The notes under the pieces were generated by a model. That model saw only the letters and a program-made list of their open reading frames with translations. It was not told the origin of the DNA and searched no databases. Shown here piece after piece: positions 16,240 to 25,426 of a stretch of DNA of 64,000 nt. Origin of the DNA: Ruminococcaceae bacterium KH2T8 (lineage in GTDB: Bacteria > Bacillota > Clostridia > Saccharofermentanales > Saccharofermentanaceae); NCBI GenBank assembly GCA_900111435.1, contig FOIY01000001.1, forward strand, positions 906,001 to 970,000, given 5' to 3'. Position 1 is the stretch's first letter; the number at the start of each line of letters is the position of its first letter. The translations under genes and the position numbers were made by a program.

Positions 16240-17001
16240 TCAGGCTTTCCACTTTTCCCAGTCATAGAAGACTTCTTCAAGAGTAAGTCCCTCGGGCGGC
16301 AGTGTCTTTCCTGCATTCTGCCTTTCGGGATTCTCAAAGAGCGCTTCTATATCAGCTGTCGAAAGCTTTCCAATGCCTGCATAAAGGAGCGTGCCGCTCA
16401 TGATCCTGACCATGTTATAAAGGAACGCCTCACCCTGGACTTCGATCTCGATCAGACCGGGAACAGCACCTTTATTGACATTGACGGCAAATATCTTTCG
16501 GACAGTGGTATTCTGGCTGCCGCCCGCCGCACAGAATGCCGCGAAGTCATGCTCTCCTACCATCACCGCCGCGGCTTCCCTCATGGCTTCGATATCGGGA
16601 TCTAATGTTATGAAGTGGGAATATCTGGCCTGCAGAGGACTTCTGGTCCTGGAGCTGTAGAGCCTGTAGATATATCGCTTTCCGAGAGAACAGAACCTGG
16701 CATTAAAATCATCCTTCACATAAACGGCCTTCCTGACGGACAGATCCGGAGGAAGAAAAGCATTTACCGCCAAGGGTATCTTTTTCTCGGGAATGACGAA
16801 CGGGACGTCACAGGAACTGACATGGCCGCGTGCGTGAACACCCGAATCAGTCCTGGAACATCCCGTTACGGTTATTTCCTTTTTATATACTGCCGAAAGA
16901 GCTTCGTTTAAGACCTGCTGTACGGATCTGCCGTTATCCTGTATCTGGAATCCGACAAAATCGGTACCGTCATATTCACATGTCAGAGCGATCTTCGGCA
17001 T
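16240..17001 (-). CDS. truA: tRNA pseudouridine(38-40) synthase TruA
   Basis: 253 residues. It converts uridines in the tRNA anticodon arm to pseudouridine. The catalytic Asp is D52 in CSRTDSGVHARG; LGKRYIYRLY and FLYNMVRIMSGTLL are further family motifs. In many Firmicutes truA follows ecfT directly and precedes rplM-rpsI; here glcK is inserted between ecfT and truA and rplM-rpsI are absent from this location. Confidence 0.95.
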   Translation of the reverse strand: MPKIALTCEYDGTDFVGFQIQDNGRSVQQVLNEALSAVYKKEITVTGCSRTDSGVHARGHVSSCDVPFVIPEKKIPLAVNAFLPPDLSVRKAVYVKDDFNARFCSLGKRYIYRLYSSRTRSPLQARYSHFITLDPDIEAMREAAAVMVGEHDFAAFCAAGGSQNTTVRKIFAVNVNKGAVPGLIEIEVQGEAFLYNMVRIMSGTLLYAGIGKLSTADIEALFENPERQNAGKTLPPEGLTLEEVFYDWEKWKA

Positions 17002-17013
17002 CTCTTCTCAAGA

Positions 17014-18003
17014 TCAGACTGCGCTGGAAAGGCCGTCGATCTTATCGTCTGCACATGCCTTACCCATCATGGCTGCACCTACGATACCGGCATCGTTACC
17101 CATCTCTGCGATCCTGATCTCAGTCTTCTTAACGCCGGGACCAAAGTAAGGTCTGGACATTGTCTTCTCGCGAAGAGGAACAAGAAGTGGATCACCCTCA
17201 TTACATACACCGCCTCCGATAACGAGTACTTCGGGCATAAATGTATTGATCGCATTTGCAAGTCCGTCAGCAAGGTAGTCCGTGTACATATCTACTACAG
17301 CGGCGCCTGCCTTGTCGCCCTTGCGCATAGCCTCGAAAGCTGTCTTTCCGCTTACCTTTCCATTCTGCTCGATAAGCTCGTTCAGGATAGAATCGGGATT
17401 GGCATCTGCTGCCTCCTTTGTCATCCTGATAAGAGCACTTGCGGAGCTGTATGCTTCAAAGCATCCCTTACGTCCGCATGAGCACTGCTGACCGCCGGAT
17501 ACGAGAACGGTATGTCCGAACTCGGAACCTGCCTGGTTGAATCCGGAATAGATCCTGCCGTTAGCGATAACACCTGCACCGACGCCGGTACCAAGTGTGA
17601 TAGTTACGGAATCAAGTGTTCCCTTTGCTGCACCTGCTACTGCCTCGGCCATTGCCGCGCAGTTGGCGTCATTATCGATATATACGGGGAGATCAACAAC
17701 CTCTCTGATGAGTCTTCTCATCGGAGCCATGTTGAACGGGAGATTATTGGAATATACAAGAACTCCTGCCTTGTTATCGGGAGTTCCGGGAGAACCGATA
17801 CCGATAGCAGTAACGTCGCTTACCTTAAGACCTGCGTCTCCGATCACCTTGAGTGCGAGCTCGCCCATATCCTTGATGATCTCTTCCATCGGTCTTTCTG
17901 CATGAGTCTTGATGCTGTCCTTATTGAGAAGCTTTCCTTCTTCGGTTACGATACCTGCCTTGATATTCGTTCCGCCGAGATCGATGCCAACATAATATCC
18001 CAT
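17014..18003 (-). CDS. glcK: ROK family glucokinase
   Basis: 329 residues. It phosphorylates glucose with ATP in the cytoplasm. The phosphate-binding start GIDLGGTNIKAGIV, IGSPGTPDNKAGV, YIDNDANCAA (catalytic Asp) and the Zn motif GQQCSCGRKGCFEAY mark a ROK kinase; no DNA-binding domain precedes it, so it is an enzyme and not a NagC-type repressor. GGAAGGAAG precedes the ATG. A candidate promoter overlaps the end of ecfT. Linked to truA 12 bp downstream. Confidence 0.9.
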   Translation of the reverse strand: MGYYVGIDLGGTNIKAGIVTEEGKLLNKDSIKTHAERPMEEIIKDMGELALKVIGDAGLKVSDVTAIGIGSPGTPDNKAGVLVYSNNLPFNMAPMRRLIREVVDLPVYIDNDANCAAMAEAVAGAAKGTLDSVTITLGTGVGAGVIANGRIYSGFNQAGSEFGHTVLVSGGQQCSCGRKGCFEAYSSASALIRMTKEAADANPDSILNELIEQNGKVSGKTAFEAMRKGDKAGAAVVDMYTDYLADGLANAINTFMPEVLVIGGGVCNEGDPLLVPLREKTMSRPYFGPGVKKTEIRIAEMGNDAGIVGAAMMGKACADDKIDGLSSAV

Positions 18004-18072
18004 AGAGTTATCTTCCTTCCGTGGTTAATCTTACTTATCCGGTATTTGCCCTTCCAAAGCAAAAACCAATTT

Positions 18073-18101
18073 ATTTTATCATAAGGTAAATGCTTTGTCT
18101 T
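18073..18101 (-). promoter_or_regulatory. Candidate glcK-truA promoter
   Basis: Minus-strand AAGACA (18101-18096), 17 bp and TAAAAT (18078-18073), overlapping the ecfT stop codon. It would let glcK-truA be expressed apart from the ecf genes. Confidence 0.45.
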
Positions 18102-18913
18102 TAAAGCCTGATAAATTCGGCTGCCAATATAAGTGCGGCTCCGAGCGCCAGGAATACGGCGACTACGATATCCTTTTTCGTGATCTTCAGGGGATTGAGC
18201 TTGGTCCTGCCTTCGCCGCCTCTGTAGCATCTGGCATCCATCGCAACCGCCAGTTCCTCGGCGTGCTTGAAGCTCGATACAAAGAGCGGAACAAGAACGG
18301 TTATATAACCTCTGATCCTGTTGATCACCGTTCCCGTGTCATAATCCGCGCCTCTTGAAACCTGCGCCTTCATGATCTTATCAGTCTCTTCTCCGAGCGT
18401 CGGGATAAATCTTAATGCTATAGACATCATCATTGCCATCTCGTGGACGGGCACCTTGATCTTCTTAAGAGGCGAGAAGAGCGACTCGAGTGCATCGGCA
18501 GTCTTAAGAGGTGTCGTTGTCAACGTAAGGAGCACGCTCGTGGAAAGGATCAGCATGATCAGCCTTATCGACATTATCGATGCCTTATAAAGTCCCTGAT
18601 CCGTTATCGTGAACTTATAGATATTGAACAGCGCCTCACCCTGCTTTATCGATATCGCATTCAGTATAAAGATGAATATCGCCAGAGGGATTATCGGCAT
18701 GATAGATGACTTGATGACCTTCAAAGGGATCTTTGCTACCGCAAGTTGAATTAGAGTGACTGCCACTACGGCAATTACGGCAGGGTAGGAACTCACCATG
18801 AAGATGACGATCAGGTATACAAGATACATTATCGTCTTGATCCTCGGGTCCGTCTTATGAAGTATCGATCCTGTATCGCAATACTTTCCGAGGCTGATCT
18901 CCTTAAGCATCAT
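18101..18913 (-). CDS. ecfT: Energy-coupling factor transporter membrane protein EcfT
   Basis: 270 residues. Several membrane helices and the coupling motifs: LHKTDPRIKTIMY near the N-terminus, and the two Ala-Arg-Gly-type segments QVSRGADYDTG and AMDARCYRGGEGRT that contact the ATPases. EcfT joins the ATPases to interchangeable vitamin-binding S components. It overlaps the end of the fused EcfA gene by 11 bp. No S-component gene is next to it, the usual arrangement for a group II module. Confidence 0.93.
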   Translation of the reverse strand: MMLKEISLGKYCDTGSILHKTDPRIKTIMYLVYLIVIFMVSSYPAVIAVVAVTLIQLAVAKIPLKVIKSSIMPIIPLAIFIFILNAISIKQGEALFNIYKFTITDQGLYKASIMSIRLIMLILSTSVLLTLTTTPLKTADALESLFSPLKKIKVPVHEMAMMMSIALRFIPTLGEETDKIMKAQVSRGADYDTGTVINRIRGYITVLVPLFVSSFKHAEELAVAMDARCYRGGEGRTKLNPLKITKKDIVVAVFLALGAALILAAEFIRL

Positions 18914-20729
18914 GCGCCTCCTTGTACTGTTTTACCGATCTTAATATATTCTTTGCTTCCTCATGCGCATTTCGCGCCACCGGATCGAAAGCAACCTTTA
19001 CTCCTAATTCTTTCTCGATCTCGGCTCTCACCTGATATGAGAAGTCGTGAAGCAGCGGTCTCGGGATATCGATCCCGCTTTCGTCATTAAAGATATTCTC
19101 AGGTGTGTCGATCGCGATGAGCTTACCGGAATCCATGCAGCAGATACGATCCGCGTAGCAAGCCGCCTCATCCATATTGTGCGATACGAGTATGATAGTA
19201 GTCCCATTCCTCTTGAGCTTTCTTATCAGGCTGAACATGTCTTTCCTGCCTCGAGGGTCAAGACCGGACGCAGGCTCATCGAGTACGAGCACCTTTGGAT
19301 CCATTACCAGAACTCCCGCCATGGCGACACGTCTCTTCTGACCGCCCGAAAGCTCGAACGGACTCGAATCAAGAAGATCCTCGCTGAGTCCTACGCTCTT
19401 TGCAGCCGCAATGACTCTTTCTTTTCTCTTATCTTCTTCGATACCCATCTTCCTGAGACCGTATTCGATATCCGTATATACCGTCTCGGCGAAAAGCTGA
19501 TATTCGGGATACTGAAAGACCACACCGACATTCTGCCTGATCTTTTTGATCTCTTTGCTCTTTGATGTTGTCAGCACTTCTCCGTTATCGAGATATAGCT
19601 CTACGCTTCCCGTCTGAGGCCTTGTGAGACCGTTGAGGTGCGTGATCAGCGTCGTCTTTCCGCAGCCGCTGTGGCCTACTATCGCAAGTATCTCATTTTC
19701 CCTGACATCTATATTGATGTCACTGATAGCCTTCTCGGAATTATTGTCGTATGAATACGAAAGCCCTTTGACCGATAATATGATCCTGCTGTCATTCGCG
19801 TTCTTAATTACATCGGGAGTTATCTCATGCGAAGAGAATTCTTTCTTTCCGAGCGCAACTGCTGCAGTTCTTGCCGCTGCGGTCTTCTGATCGATCAGAT
19901 CTTCGGGGCAGATCTTTTGGCGCTGTAATCTCATGAGATGATAAGTAAGCTCTGCGAATACCGGTAATTCGAGACCTGCTCTCCTGACTCTTTCTGCATC
20001 AGCAAACAGTTCGTGAGGTCTGCCGCTCATGGTGACCTTGCCCTTTTCGATAACGAATATCTTCTCGCATCTTGAAGCCTCGGTCATATCATGAGTGATC
20101 GTGATCACAGTGACTCCCTTTTCGGCGTGAAGTCTTTCTACTATATCAAGGAATTCGTTTCTGCTTATCGGATCGAGCATCGCAGTAGATTCGTCAAGAA
20201 TCAATACCTGCGGCTCCATCGCGAGTGCACCTGCGATGGCGAGCTTTTGCTTTTGACCGCCTGACAAGTGTGCCGCCTGATGTTTCGCATACTTTGTAAG
20301 ACCGACATATTCGAGTGCCCTGTCTACCCTGTTTCTGAGCTCAGGATTCTTGATTCCGAGATTCTCGGGACCGAAAGCGACATCTTCTTCTACGATAGTA
20401 CCTACGATCTGATTATCGGGATTTTGAAATACATATGAGCAGTTCTCTCTGATATCCCAGAAATGCTCTTCATCCTTACCGTTGATGCCGAGTACGGTTA
20501 CGGTACCCTCACTTGGCATCTCGAGAAGATCGATTATCTTGGCAAGCGTAGACTTACCCGATCCGTTAGGACCAAGCATTGCAACGTAGGAACCTTTTTC
20601 TATATCCAGCGAGATCCCGTTCAGGGCACACTTGACCGTAGACTGACCTTCCGGGTCCTCTACGTTATACCTGAATGTTACTGAACTTACGGAAACCGCT
20701 TTTTCTTTTGTCTTCTCGTTTTCGATCAT
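18903..20729 (-). CDS. ecfA: Fused two-domain ECF transporter ATPase (EcfA1-EcfA2 in one chain)
   Basis: 608 residues where most Firmicutes have two genes of about 280. Domain 1 (about 15-250) has Walker A GPNGSGKST (53-61), signature LSGGQKQKLA, Walker B ending in Glu180 (LILDESTAMLDP). Domain 2 (about 316-608) has GHSGCGKTT (352-360), LSGGQKRRVA and Glu485 in LVLDEPASGLDP. A linker of about 65 residues (250-315) joins them. The reading frame is continuous, without the stop/start usually separating ecfA1 and ecfA2. It energises vitamin uptake with EcfT. It sits between the rplQ terminator and ecfT, so it may depend on readthrough or on a promoter inside the upstream gene. Confidence 0.92.
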   Translation of the reverse strand: MIENEKTKEKAVSVSSVTFRYNVEDPEGQSTVKCALNGISLDIEKGSYVAMLGPNGSGKSTLAKIIDLLEMPSEGTVTVLGINGKDEEHFWDIRENCSYVFQNPDNQIVGTIVEEDVAFGPENLGIKNPELRNRVDRALEYVGLTKYAKHQAAHLSGGQKQKLAIAGALAMEPQVLILDESTAMLDPISRNEFLDIVERLHAEKGVTVITITHDMTEASRCEKIFVIEKGKVTMSGRPHELFADAERVRRAGLELPVFAELTYHLMRLQRQKICPEDLIDQKTAAARTAAVALGKKEFSSHEITPDVIKNANDSRIILSVKGLSYSYDNNSEKAISDINIDVRENEILAIVGHSGCGKTTLITHLNGLTRPQTGSVELYLDNGEVLTTSKSKEIKKIRQNVGVVFQYPEYQLFAETVYTDIEYGLRKMGIEEDKRKERVIAAAKSVGLSEDLLDSSPFELSGGQKRRVAMAGVLVMDPKVLVLDEPASGLDPRGRKDMFSLIRKLKRNGTTIILVSHNMDEAACYADRICCMDSGKLIAIDTPENIFNDESGIDIPRPLLHDFSYQVRAEIEKELGVKVAFDPVARNAHEEAKNILRSVKQYKEAHDA

Positions 20730-20739
20730 CGATTAATTA

Positions 20740-20777
20740 TAAAAAGAACAGAGGTCGGTGTAAACCGACCTCTGTGA
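20740..20777 (-). terminator. Terminator after rplQ
   Basis: A perfect 12 bp stem (ACAGAGGTCGGT / ACCGACCTCTGT) with a four-base loop; on the minus strand it is followed by TCTTTTTAT. It ends the alpha-operon ribosomal genes 11 bp before the ecfA start codon. Confidence 0.9.
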
Positions 20778-20803
20778 AAAGTAGTTCTGAATTTTGATCG
20801 TTA

Positions 20804-21328
20804 TCAAACAAACTCAAGGATAGCCATCTCGGAACCGTCGCCTCTTCTTGTACCAAGCTTAACGATTCTTGTGTATCCGCCTGTTCTGCCCTCGTACTTG
20901 GGAGCGATCTCGTCAAACATCTTGTTAACGGGATTGATAACATTGCCCTCGGAATCGTGGCTCTTGAGAAGCCAATAAGACATTCTCTTTCTTGCTGCGA
21001 GTCTGGAAGGTGCATCTACCTGAACAGTCTTTGTCTTTACTTCACGATCAACAACATCGTACTTGTTGCCGTTCTTGGATGTCTTGGAAACAAGAACCTT
21101 CTTGCCCTTACCGTCAAGCTTTGCAGCGGAAACGGTGATATCCTTTGTTGTGAAGTTGTCCTTCTCCTTGATAGCTTCTGTTATAAGCTTCTCGACGATC
21201 GCGCTGATCTCCTTAGCACGAGCTGTCGTTGTCTCAACCTTACCGTTGATAACGAATGCCGTTGTCATGTTTCTGAGGATAGCTGTACGCTGATCCGCTG
21301 CACGACCAAGTTTTCTGTTAACTGGCAT
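20804..21328 (-). CDS. rplQ: 50S ribosomal protein L17, long form with internal insertion
   Basis: 174 residues against about 115-130 in most bacteria. The N-terminal [20 protein letters not shown] and the C-terminal [18 protein letters not shown] are typical. An extra segment (about residues 57-107, Lys/Val/Asp-rich) interrupts the domain between the EKLITEAIK helix and the [10 protein letters not shown] helix. The insertion is in frame and lysine-rich, so it may contact rRNA at the surface near the tunnel exit, where L17 sits. Last gene of the alpha operon, followed by a strong terminator. Confidence 0.95.
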   Translation of the reverse strand: MPVNRKLGRAADQRTAILRNMTTAFVINGKVETTTARAKEISAIVEKLITEAIKEKDNFTTKDITVSAAKLDGKGKKVLVSKTSKNGNKYDVVDREVKTKTVQVDAPSRLAARKRMSYWLLKSHDSEGNVINPVNKMFDEIAPKYEGRTGGYTRIVKLGTRRGDGSEMAILEFV

Positions 21329-21345
21329 CTTTATATCCTCCTAAA

Positions 21346-22299
21346 TCAATCTTGTTTGTCAGCCAAGTGCAGATCCATCTCGGCGAGCTTGGCGATAACT
21401 TCGTCAAGTGACTTCTTACCAAGGTTTCTAACCTTGATCATCTCATCCTCGGAACGAGAGATAAGATCGCCTACAGTATTGATGGCTGCTCTCTTAAGGC
21501 AGTTGTATGTACGAACAGAGAAGTCAAGATCCTCGATAAGCTTACCGAGTTCAGAATTCTTCTCGCTCTTTGTCTCGATGCTCTTGAAGCTGATGGAGCT
21601 GTCTGTCTCGGTAAGAACCGTGAACAGGTTGAGATGCTGGATAAGAATATCAGCAGCTGAAGAAAGCGCTTCATCAACGGCAACAGTACCGTCTGTCCAA
21701 ACCTCGAGTGTAAGGCTATCGTAGTCTGTACGCTCGCCTACACGGGTATTCTCAATAACATAGTTAGCTCTCTTGATAGGAGTGAAGATGGAATCGATAG
21801 CGATGATGCCGATTGCCTGACCTTCAACCTTGTTCTGCTCAGCTGTGTTATAACCACGGCCTGCGCTGATCGTGAGCTCCATGAATACCTTGGACTCACC
21901 GTTCAAGTGAGCGATAACGTGATCGGGATTCATGATCTCGACTTCGTCATCGTGTACGATATCACCGGCTGTAAGCTCGCCTGTCTTACCCTCTGTTACG
22001 CTGATGCAAACAGTCTTGGGAGAATCAGTGTGAAGCTTAGCACGGATACCCTTGATGTTAAGGATGATCTCCGTCATGTCCTCGACGATGCCGGGGACAG
22101 TGGAGAACTCGTGATATATGTTATCGATCTTAATAGCTGTAACTGCAGCTCCCGTAAGAGAAGAAAGCAGAACACGACGAAGAGAATTTCCGAGTGTCGT
22201 ACCGTATCCACGCTCGAGCGGAGATACGACATATTTGCCGTAGGAACCATCTTCACTTAATTCTTTACATTCAATGGTTGGCTCTAAAATATCGTTCAT
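21346..22299 (-). CDS. rpoA: RNA polymerase alpha subunit
   Basis: 317 residues. The N-terminal assembly domain has LERGYGTTLGNSLRRVLLSSLTGAAV by position (about 28-53), and the C-terminal DNA-contacting domain has LKRAAINTVGDLI and VRNLGKKSLDEV, which bind UP elements and activators. Standard position between rpsD and rplQ. Confidence 0.97.
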   Translation of the reverse strand: MNDILEPTIECKELSEDGSYGKYVVSPLERGYGTTLGNSLRRVLLSSLTGAAVTAIKIDNIYHEFSTVPGIVEDMTEIILNIKGIRAKLHTDSPKTVCISVTEGKTGELTAGDIVHDDEVEIMNPDHVIAHLNGESKVFMELTISAGRGYNTAEQNKVEGQAIGIIAIDSIFTPIKRANYVIENTRVGERTDYDSLTLEVWTDGTVAVDEALSSAADILIQHLNLFTVLTETDSSISFKSIETKSEKNSELGKLIEDLDFSVRTYNCLKRAAINTVGDLISRSEDEMIKVRNLGKKSLDEVIAKLAEMDLHLADKQD

Positions 22300-22342
22300 T
22301 TTTTCCTCCTATTGGTGATTGCTTCTAAGATCTGATCAATTA

Positions 22343-22939
22343 TTACTTGCTGTACAACTCGACGATAGCGACTGCATTTACAGGAACATCGATCTGATCT
22401 GCTCTCGGGATCGCATTTACCTTACCGCTGAGCTTATCTGCATCAGCTGTAAGCCACTCAGGAATAAGTCTGCCGTTTGTATTCTCGATGATATCCTTAT
22501 ATCTCTGAGAACCTCTTGCATTCTCCTTGATCTCGATAACGTCACCGGGCTTAACACGGTAGGAAGGAATATTAACTGTCTTACCGTTAACCTGTACGTG
22601 TCTGTGGCTTACGATCTGCTTAGCCTCATCTCTTGTACGAGCAAAACCAAGTCTGAACATTACGTTGTCAAGTCTTGTCTCGAGAAGGATCATGAGGTTT
22701 TCACCGGTCGTGCCATACTTAAGCTTCTGAGCCTTATCAAAATAGTTTCTGAAAGGCTTCTCAAGAACGCCGTAGATGAACTTAGCCTTCTGCTTTTCCT
22801 TAAGCTGCATTCCGTACTCGGACTGCTTTCTGGGTCTGGCGTTCCTATGTCTGTTGGATTTCTTATCTATTCCAAGAAATGCCGGCTCAATATCAAGAGC
22901 TCTGCATCTCTTAAGGACAGGTGTCATATCTCTTGCCAT
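22343..22939 (-). CDS. rpsD: 30S ribosomal protein S4, zinc-free form
   Basis: 198 residues. Only one Cys near the N-terminus (KRCRAL), so the four-Cys zinc site of the C+ form is missing. The S4 RNA-binding domain (RLDNVMFRLGFARTRDEAKQIVSHRHVQVNG by position, about 87-117) is intact. S4 nucleates assembly of the 30S body and in several bacteria represses the alpha operon. Located between rpsK and rpoA as usual. Confidence 0.96.
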   Translation of the reverse strand: MARDMTPVLKRCRALDIEPAFLGIDKKSNRHRNARPRKQSEYGMQLKEKQKAKFIYGVLEKPFRNYFDKAQKLKYGTTGENLMILLETRLDNVMFRLGFARTRDEAKQIVSHRHVQVNGKTVNIPSYRVKPGDVIEIKENARGSQRYKDIIENTNGRLIPEWLTADADKLSGKVNAIPRADQIDVPVNAVAIVELYSK

Positions 22940-22997
22940 TGCTATATCCTCTTTTCTAATGCTTTAATTCAAAGATCCGCAAAATAATTACGACGGA

Positions 22998-23399
22998 TCA
23001 AACTCTACGACGCTTAGGAGGACGGCAACCGTTATGAGGAACGGGTGTAACGTCCTTGATCATTGTGATCTCGAGGCCTGCTGTTGCAAGTGCACGAACT
23101 GCAGACTCACGACCTGCTCCGGGACCCTTTACGAAAACTTCTACAGTCTTCATGCCGTGATCAACAGCCTTCTTAGCAGCATCCTCTGCTGCAAGCTGAG
23201 CTGCGAATGCAGTACCCTTACGGGAACCTCTCATACCCTGCTGACCTGCAGATGCCCAAGAGATTGCATTTCCCTGTGTGTCGCTGATTGTAACGATAGT
23301 GTTGTTGAATGTAGCATGGATATGTGCATGTCCGGCAACTACGTTCTTACGCTCACGCTTCTTCGGCTTTGTAGCCGTTTTTCTAACTGCTTTTGCCAT
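22998..23399 (-). CDS. rpsK: 30S ribosomal protein S11
   Basis: 133 residues with [18 protein letters not shown] and the C-terminal [14 protein letters not shown]11 lies on the 30S platform at the mRNA exit and contacts 16S helices around the P and E sites. Alpha-operon position after rpsM. Confidence 0.97.
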   Translation of the reverse strand: MAKAVRKTATKPKKRERKNVVAGHAHIHATFNNTIVTISDTQGNAISWASAGQQGMRGSRKGTAFAAQLAAEDAAKKAVDHGMKTVEVFVKGPGAGRESAVRALATAGLEITMIKDVTPVPHNGCRPPKRRRV

Positions 23400-23415
23400 T
23401 TTGCCTTATCCTCCC

Positions 23416-23784
23416 TTACTTCTTCTTGCCTGCAACAGTATGCTTAGGACCCTTACGAGTACGAGCGTTTGTCTTTGTACGCTGACCTCTTACGGGAAGT
23501 CCCATCCTGTGGCGACGACCACGGTAGCAACCGATATCAGTAAGGCGCTTGATGTTTCCAGCGATCTCTCTCTTGAGATCACCCTCAACGATGTAATGAT
23601 TTTCGATTCTGTCACGGATCTTAGCTACTTCGTCCTCTGTAAGATCCTTTACCCTTGTGTCAGGGTTCAATCCGGTATCCTTGATGATAGCGGATGCGCT
23701 TGTCGTACCAATGCCGTAAATGTAGGTAAGAGCAATCTCGATTCTCTTATCGTTCGGCAAATCAACACCGGCAATACGAGCCAT
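23416..23784 (-). CDS. rpsM: 30S ribosomal protein S13
   Basis: 122 residues, starting [21 protein letters not shown]. The C-terminal basic tail [17 protein letters not shown] reaches the P-site tRNA; the head domain contacts L5 at the intersubunit bridge. It is preceded by an unusual structured gap of about 207 bp, listed separately. Confidence 0.97.
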   Translation of the reverse strand: MARIAGVDLPNDKRIEIALTYIYGIGTTSASAIIKDTGLNPDTRVKDLTEDEVAKIRDRIENHYIVEGDLKREIAGNIKRLTDIGCYRGRRHRMGLPVRGQRTKTNARTRKGPKHTVAGKKK

Positions 23785-23992
23785 TTAAATTTCCTCCGTT
23801 TGAGTTAATTGTTTGAAATCTATATACGACACGCTTTAAGGATTCTCCTCGTGTTAGGAGGAGCAGCCGCCCTCGACACGTGTAATATGCTGATTTACTT
23901 TATATCCTGTTGTTTCTTTTTCCTGCGGCGAAGCTGTGCCGCAAGCTCCGAGGGACAGGGCTAAATCTGTCCGCAGTCGGTTGTCCGTTCTC
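23785..23992 (-). promoter_or_regulatory. Structured untranslated spacer upstream of rpsM (candidate alpha-operon leader)
   Basis: About 207 bp between rpmJ and rpsM, where neighbours are usually 15-30 bp apart. I find no ORF with a ribosome site. The minus-strand RNA can form several hairpins: GGACAG...CTGTCC, GCGGC...GCCGC and CTCCTC...GAGGAG, followed by the GGAGG of rpsM. Its position matches the S4-binding leader of the E. coli alpha operon, though no sequence relation is claimed. Confidence 0.5.
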
Positions 23993-24106
23993 TTAGCCCT
24001 GCTTCTGCTTGTGCTTAGGATCGGAACAAATGATCATGACTTTACCATGGCGACGAATGACTTTGCACTTCTCGCACATAGGCTTGACTGACGGTCTAAC
24101 CTTCAT
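23993..24106 (-). CDS. rpmJ: 50S ribosomal protein L36, zinc form
   Basis: 37 residues: [19 protein letters not shown] then [18 protein letters not shown]. Cys11, Cys14, Cys27 and His32 make the zinc ribbon of the C+ form. AGGAGGT precedes the ATG at 24106. It is separated from infA by an acyltransferase gene, which is unusual, and follows a promoter at 24167-24194, so it is the first gene of the alpha operon here. Confidence 0.96.
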   Translation of the reverse strand: MKVRPSVKPMCEKCKVIRRHGKVMIICSDPKHKQKQG

Positions 24107-24166
24107 CGTGAACCTCCTGCTGTTTTTTTCAACACAAATTTGGCGCCTTTTCGCGCACGCTAATAT

Positions 24167-24194
24167 ATTGTATCAGAATTTATTTTGATGACAA
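24167..24194 (-). promoter_or_regulatory. Promoter for rpmJ and the alpha operon
   Basis: Minus-strand TTGTCA (24194-24189), 16 bp and TACAAT (24172-24167) with an extended TGA before the -10. It begins just after the acyltransferase stop codon at 24198-24200 and would transcribe rpmJ-rpsM-rpsK-rpsD-rpoA-rplQ apart from the spc genes. Confidence 0.7.
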
Positions 24195-24197
24195 GTG

Positions 24198-25223
24198 CTA
24201 TTTTGCTACAAATACTACTTTTCTTAATTTGTCACATACAGCCTTAAGCACAAAAGCAGCTATGAGCGATGCAATCGTCGTCACTACTATCCATACTGTC
24301 TTGTTTGGTATTTTAAGGAGTGGCGTATGATCTACTATTACCAGCATCAGGGGACCATGAATAAGGTATATCTGATACGAAGCCCCTCCGATAAGTTCCA
24401 ATACCCTGATAATAAGATTTCTGTCACTCAAACGTTCTGTCAGATATGCCGTCAATAGCGTCACTGCTAAGGCTAGCGGAGCATAGAGTAATCTGTAGTG
24501 ACTAAAGTGGCCGAAGAAAAAGATAACGGTAAAAGATATAACGCCTGCCAAAACTATCCCCAACATTGTGGTCAATGTTATCTTTCTTTTTTTAGTAAAT
24601 GCCGCTTTGCCCGCTAATGCTCCGATCAGGAAAATGGGGACCCTATCGGATATTATCGTCAGTAATGCCTTGTCGGGCAGCAACAGATCGAACAATATGA
24701 ATGTTATCGCTATATAACCTGCGATCATCGCCAATATCGCGCTATTGCTTCTTACGACTATCCTGTGGATCAGCGGATACATCAGATATAAGATTACGAT
24801 CAGAGGTACATACCAATAACTCAGGTTCAATGAATGCCACAAACTTATACTAGTTATCTGCAATAGAAACTCTTTTAATGCCGCTAATGACAGAATAGGC
24901 GATATTATCAGCAAAGTCAGGATATAGTCAGGGTATATACGTAATAATCGCTTTTTAAAGTATCTCTTCGCTTCAAAACCAACGATCAGCGAGCGATAAA
25001 GCCCGAAGCCCGATACCAACAGAAATATATCAACGCCGTACTCGCAATTGTGCAATAAGATGTCTTTTAGCACATAAAAGCGTGAACGATCAGATATTCC
25101 GAAAAGCTGGTATATATGAAGTGCCATAATAAGGCAAGTCGCGATACCCATAACGGTACCGCGCCTTTTACTTAAATGCTCTAATGAGATTCCTTCTTGA
25201 ACTATCAGTTCTTGCCTCTCCAT
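24198..25223 (-). CDS. Acyltransferase 3 family membrane protein inserted in the ribosomal protein cluster
   Basis: 341 residues with about ten membrane helices. The usual start motif is altered to [23 protein letters not shown] (about residues 20-42), keeping the helix-1 His. [14 protein letters not shown] and [17 protein letters not shown] are the second conserved block. It would acylate a sugar or polymer at the membrane. Its ATG lies 19 bp inside the 3' end of infA with GAGAGGT upstream, so it is translated from the spc mRNA. Its codons look more A+T-rich than those of the ribosomal genes on both sides, which suggests a later arrival. It is followed by a new promoter. Confidence 0.85.
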   Translation of the reverse strand: MERQELIVQEGISLEHLSKRRGTVMGIATCLIMALHIYQLFGISDRSRFYVLKDILLHNCEYGVDIFLLVSGFGLYRSLIVGFEAKRYFKKRLLRIYPDYILTLLIISPILSLAALKEFLLQITSISLWHSLNLSYWYVPLIVILYLMYPLIHRIVVRSNSAILAMIAGYIAITFILFDLLLPDKALLTIISDRVPIFLIGALAGKAAFTKKRKITLTTMLGIVLAGVISFTVIFFFGHFSHYRLLYAPLALAVTLLTAYLTERLSDRNLIIRVLELIGGASYQIYLIHGPLMLVIVDHTPLLKIPNKTVWIVVTTIASLIAAFVLKAVCDKLRKVVFVAK

Positions 25224-25426
25224 GTGATACGACCTCTCGAAAGATCATAAGGTGACAGTTCCATTGTTACCTTGTCTCCGGGAAGGATCTTAATGTAGTT
25301 CTGGCGAAGCTTGCCTGAAATGTGTGCAAGAACTTCGTGTCCGTTCTCGAGCTTAACCTTGAACATTGCGTTAGGCAGAGCATCGGATACGATTCCCTCT
25401 ACTTCGATTACATCCTCTTTAGCCAT
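25205..25426 (-). CDS. infA: Translation initiation factor IF-1
   Basis: 73 residues, one OB fold: [20 protein letters not shown] then [20 protein letters not shown]. It binds the ribosomal A site during initiation. The 1 bp overlap with map and the 19 bp overlap with the acyltransferase gene make it part of a tightly packed unit. Usually rpmJ follows directly; here it does not. Confidence 0.97.
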   Translation of the reverse strand: MAKEDVIEVEGIVSDALPNAMFKVKLENGHEVLAHISGKLRQNYIKILPGDKVTMELSPYDLSRGRITWRGKN

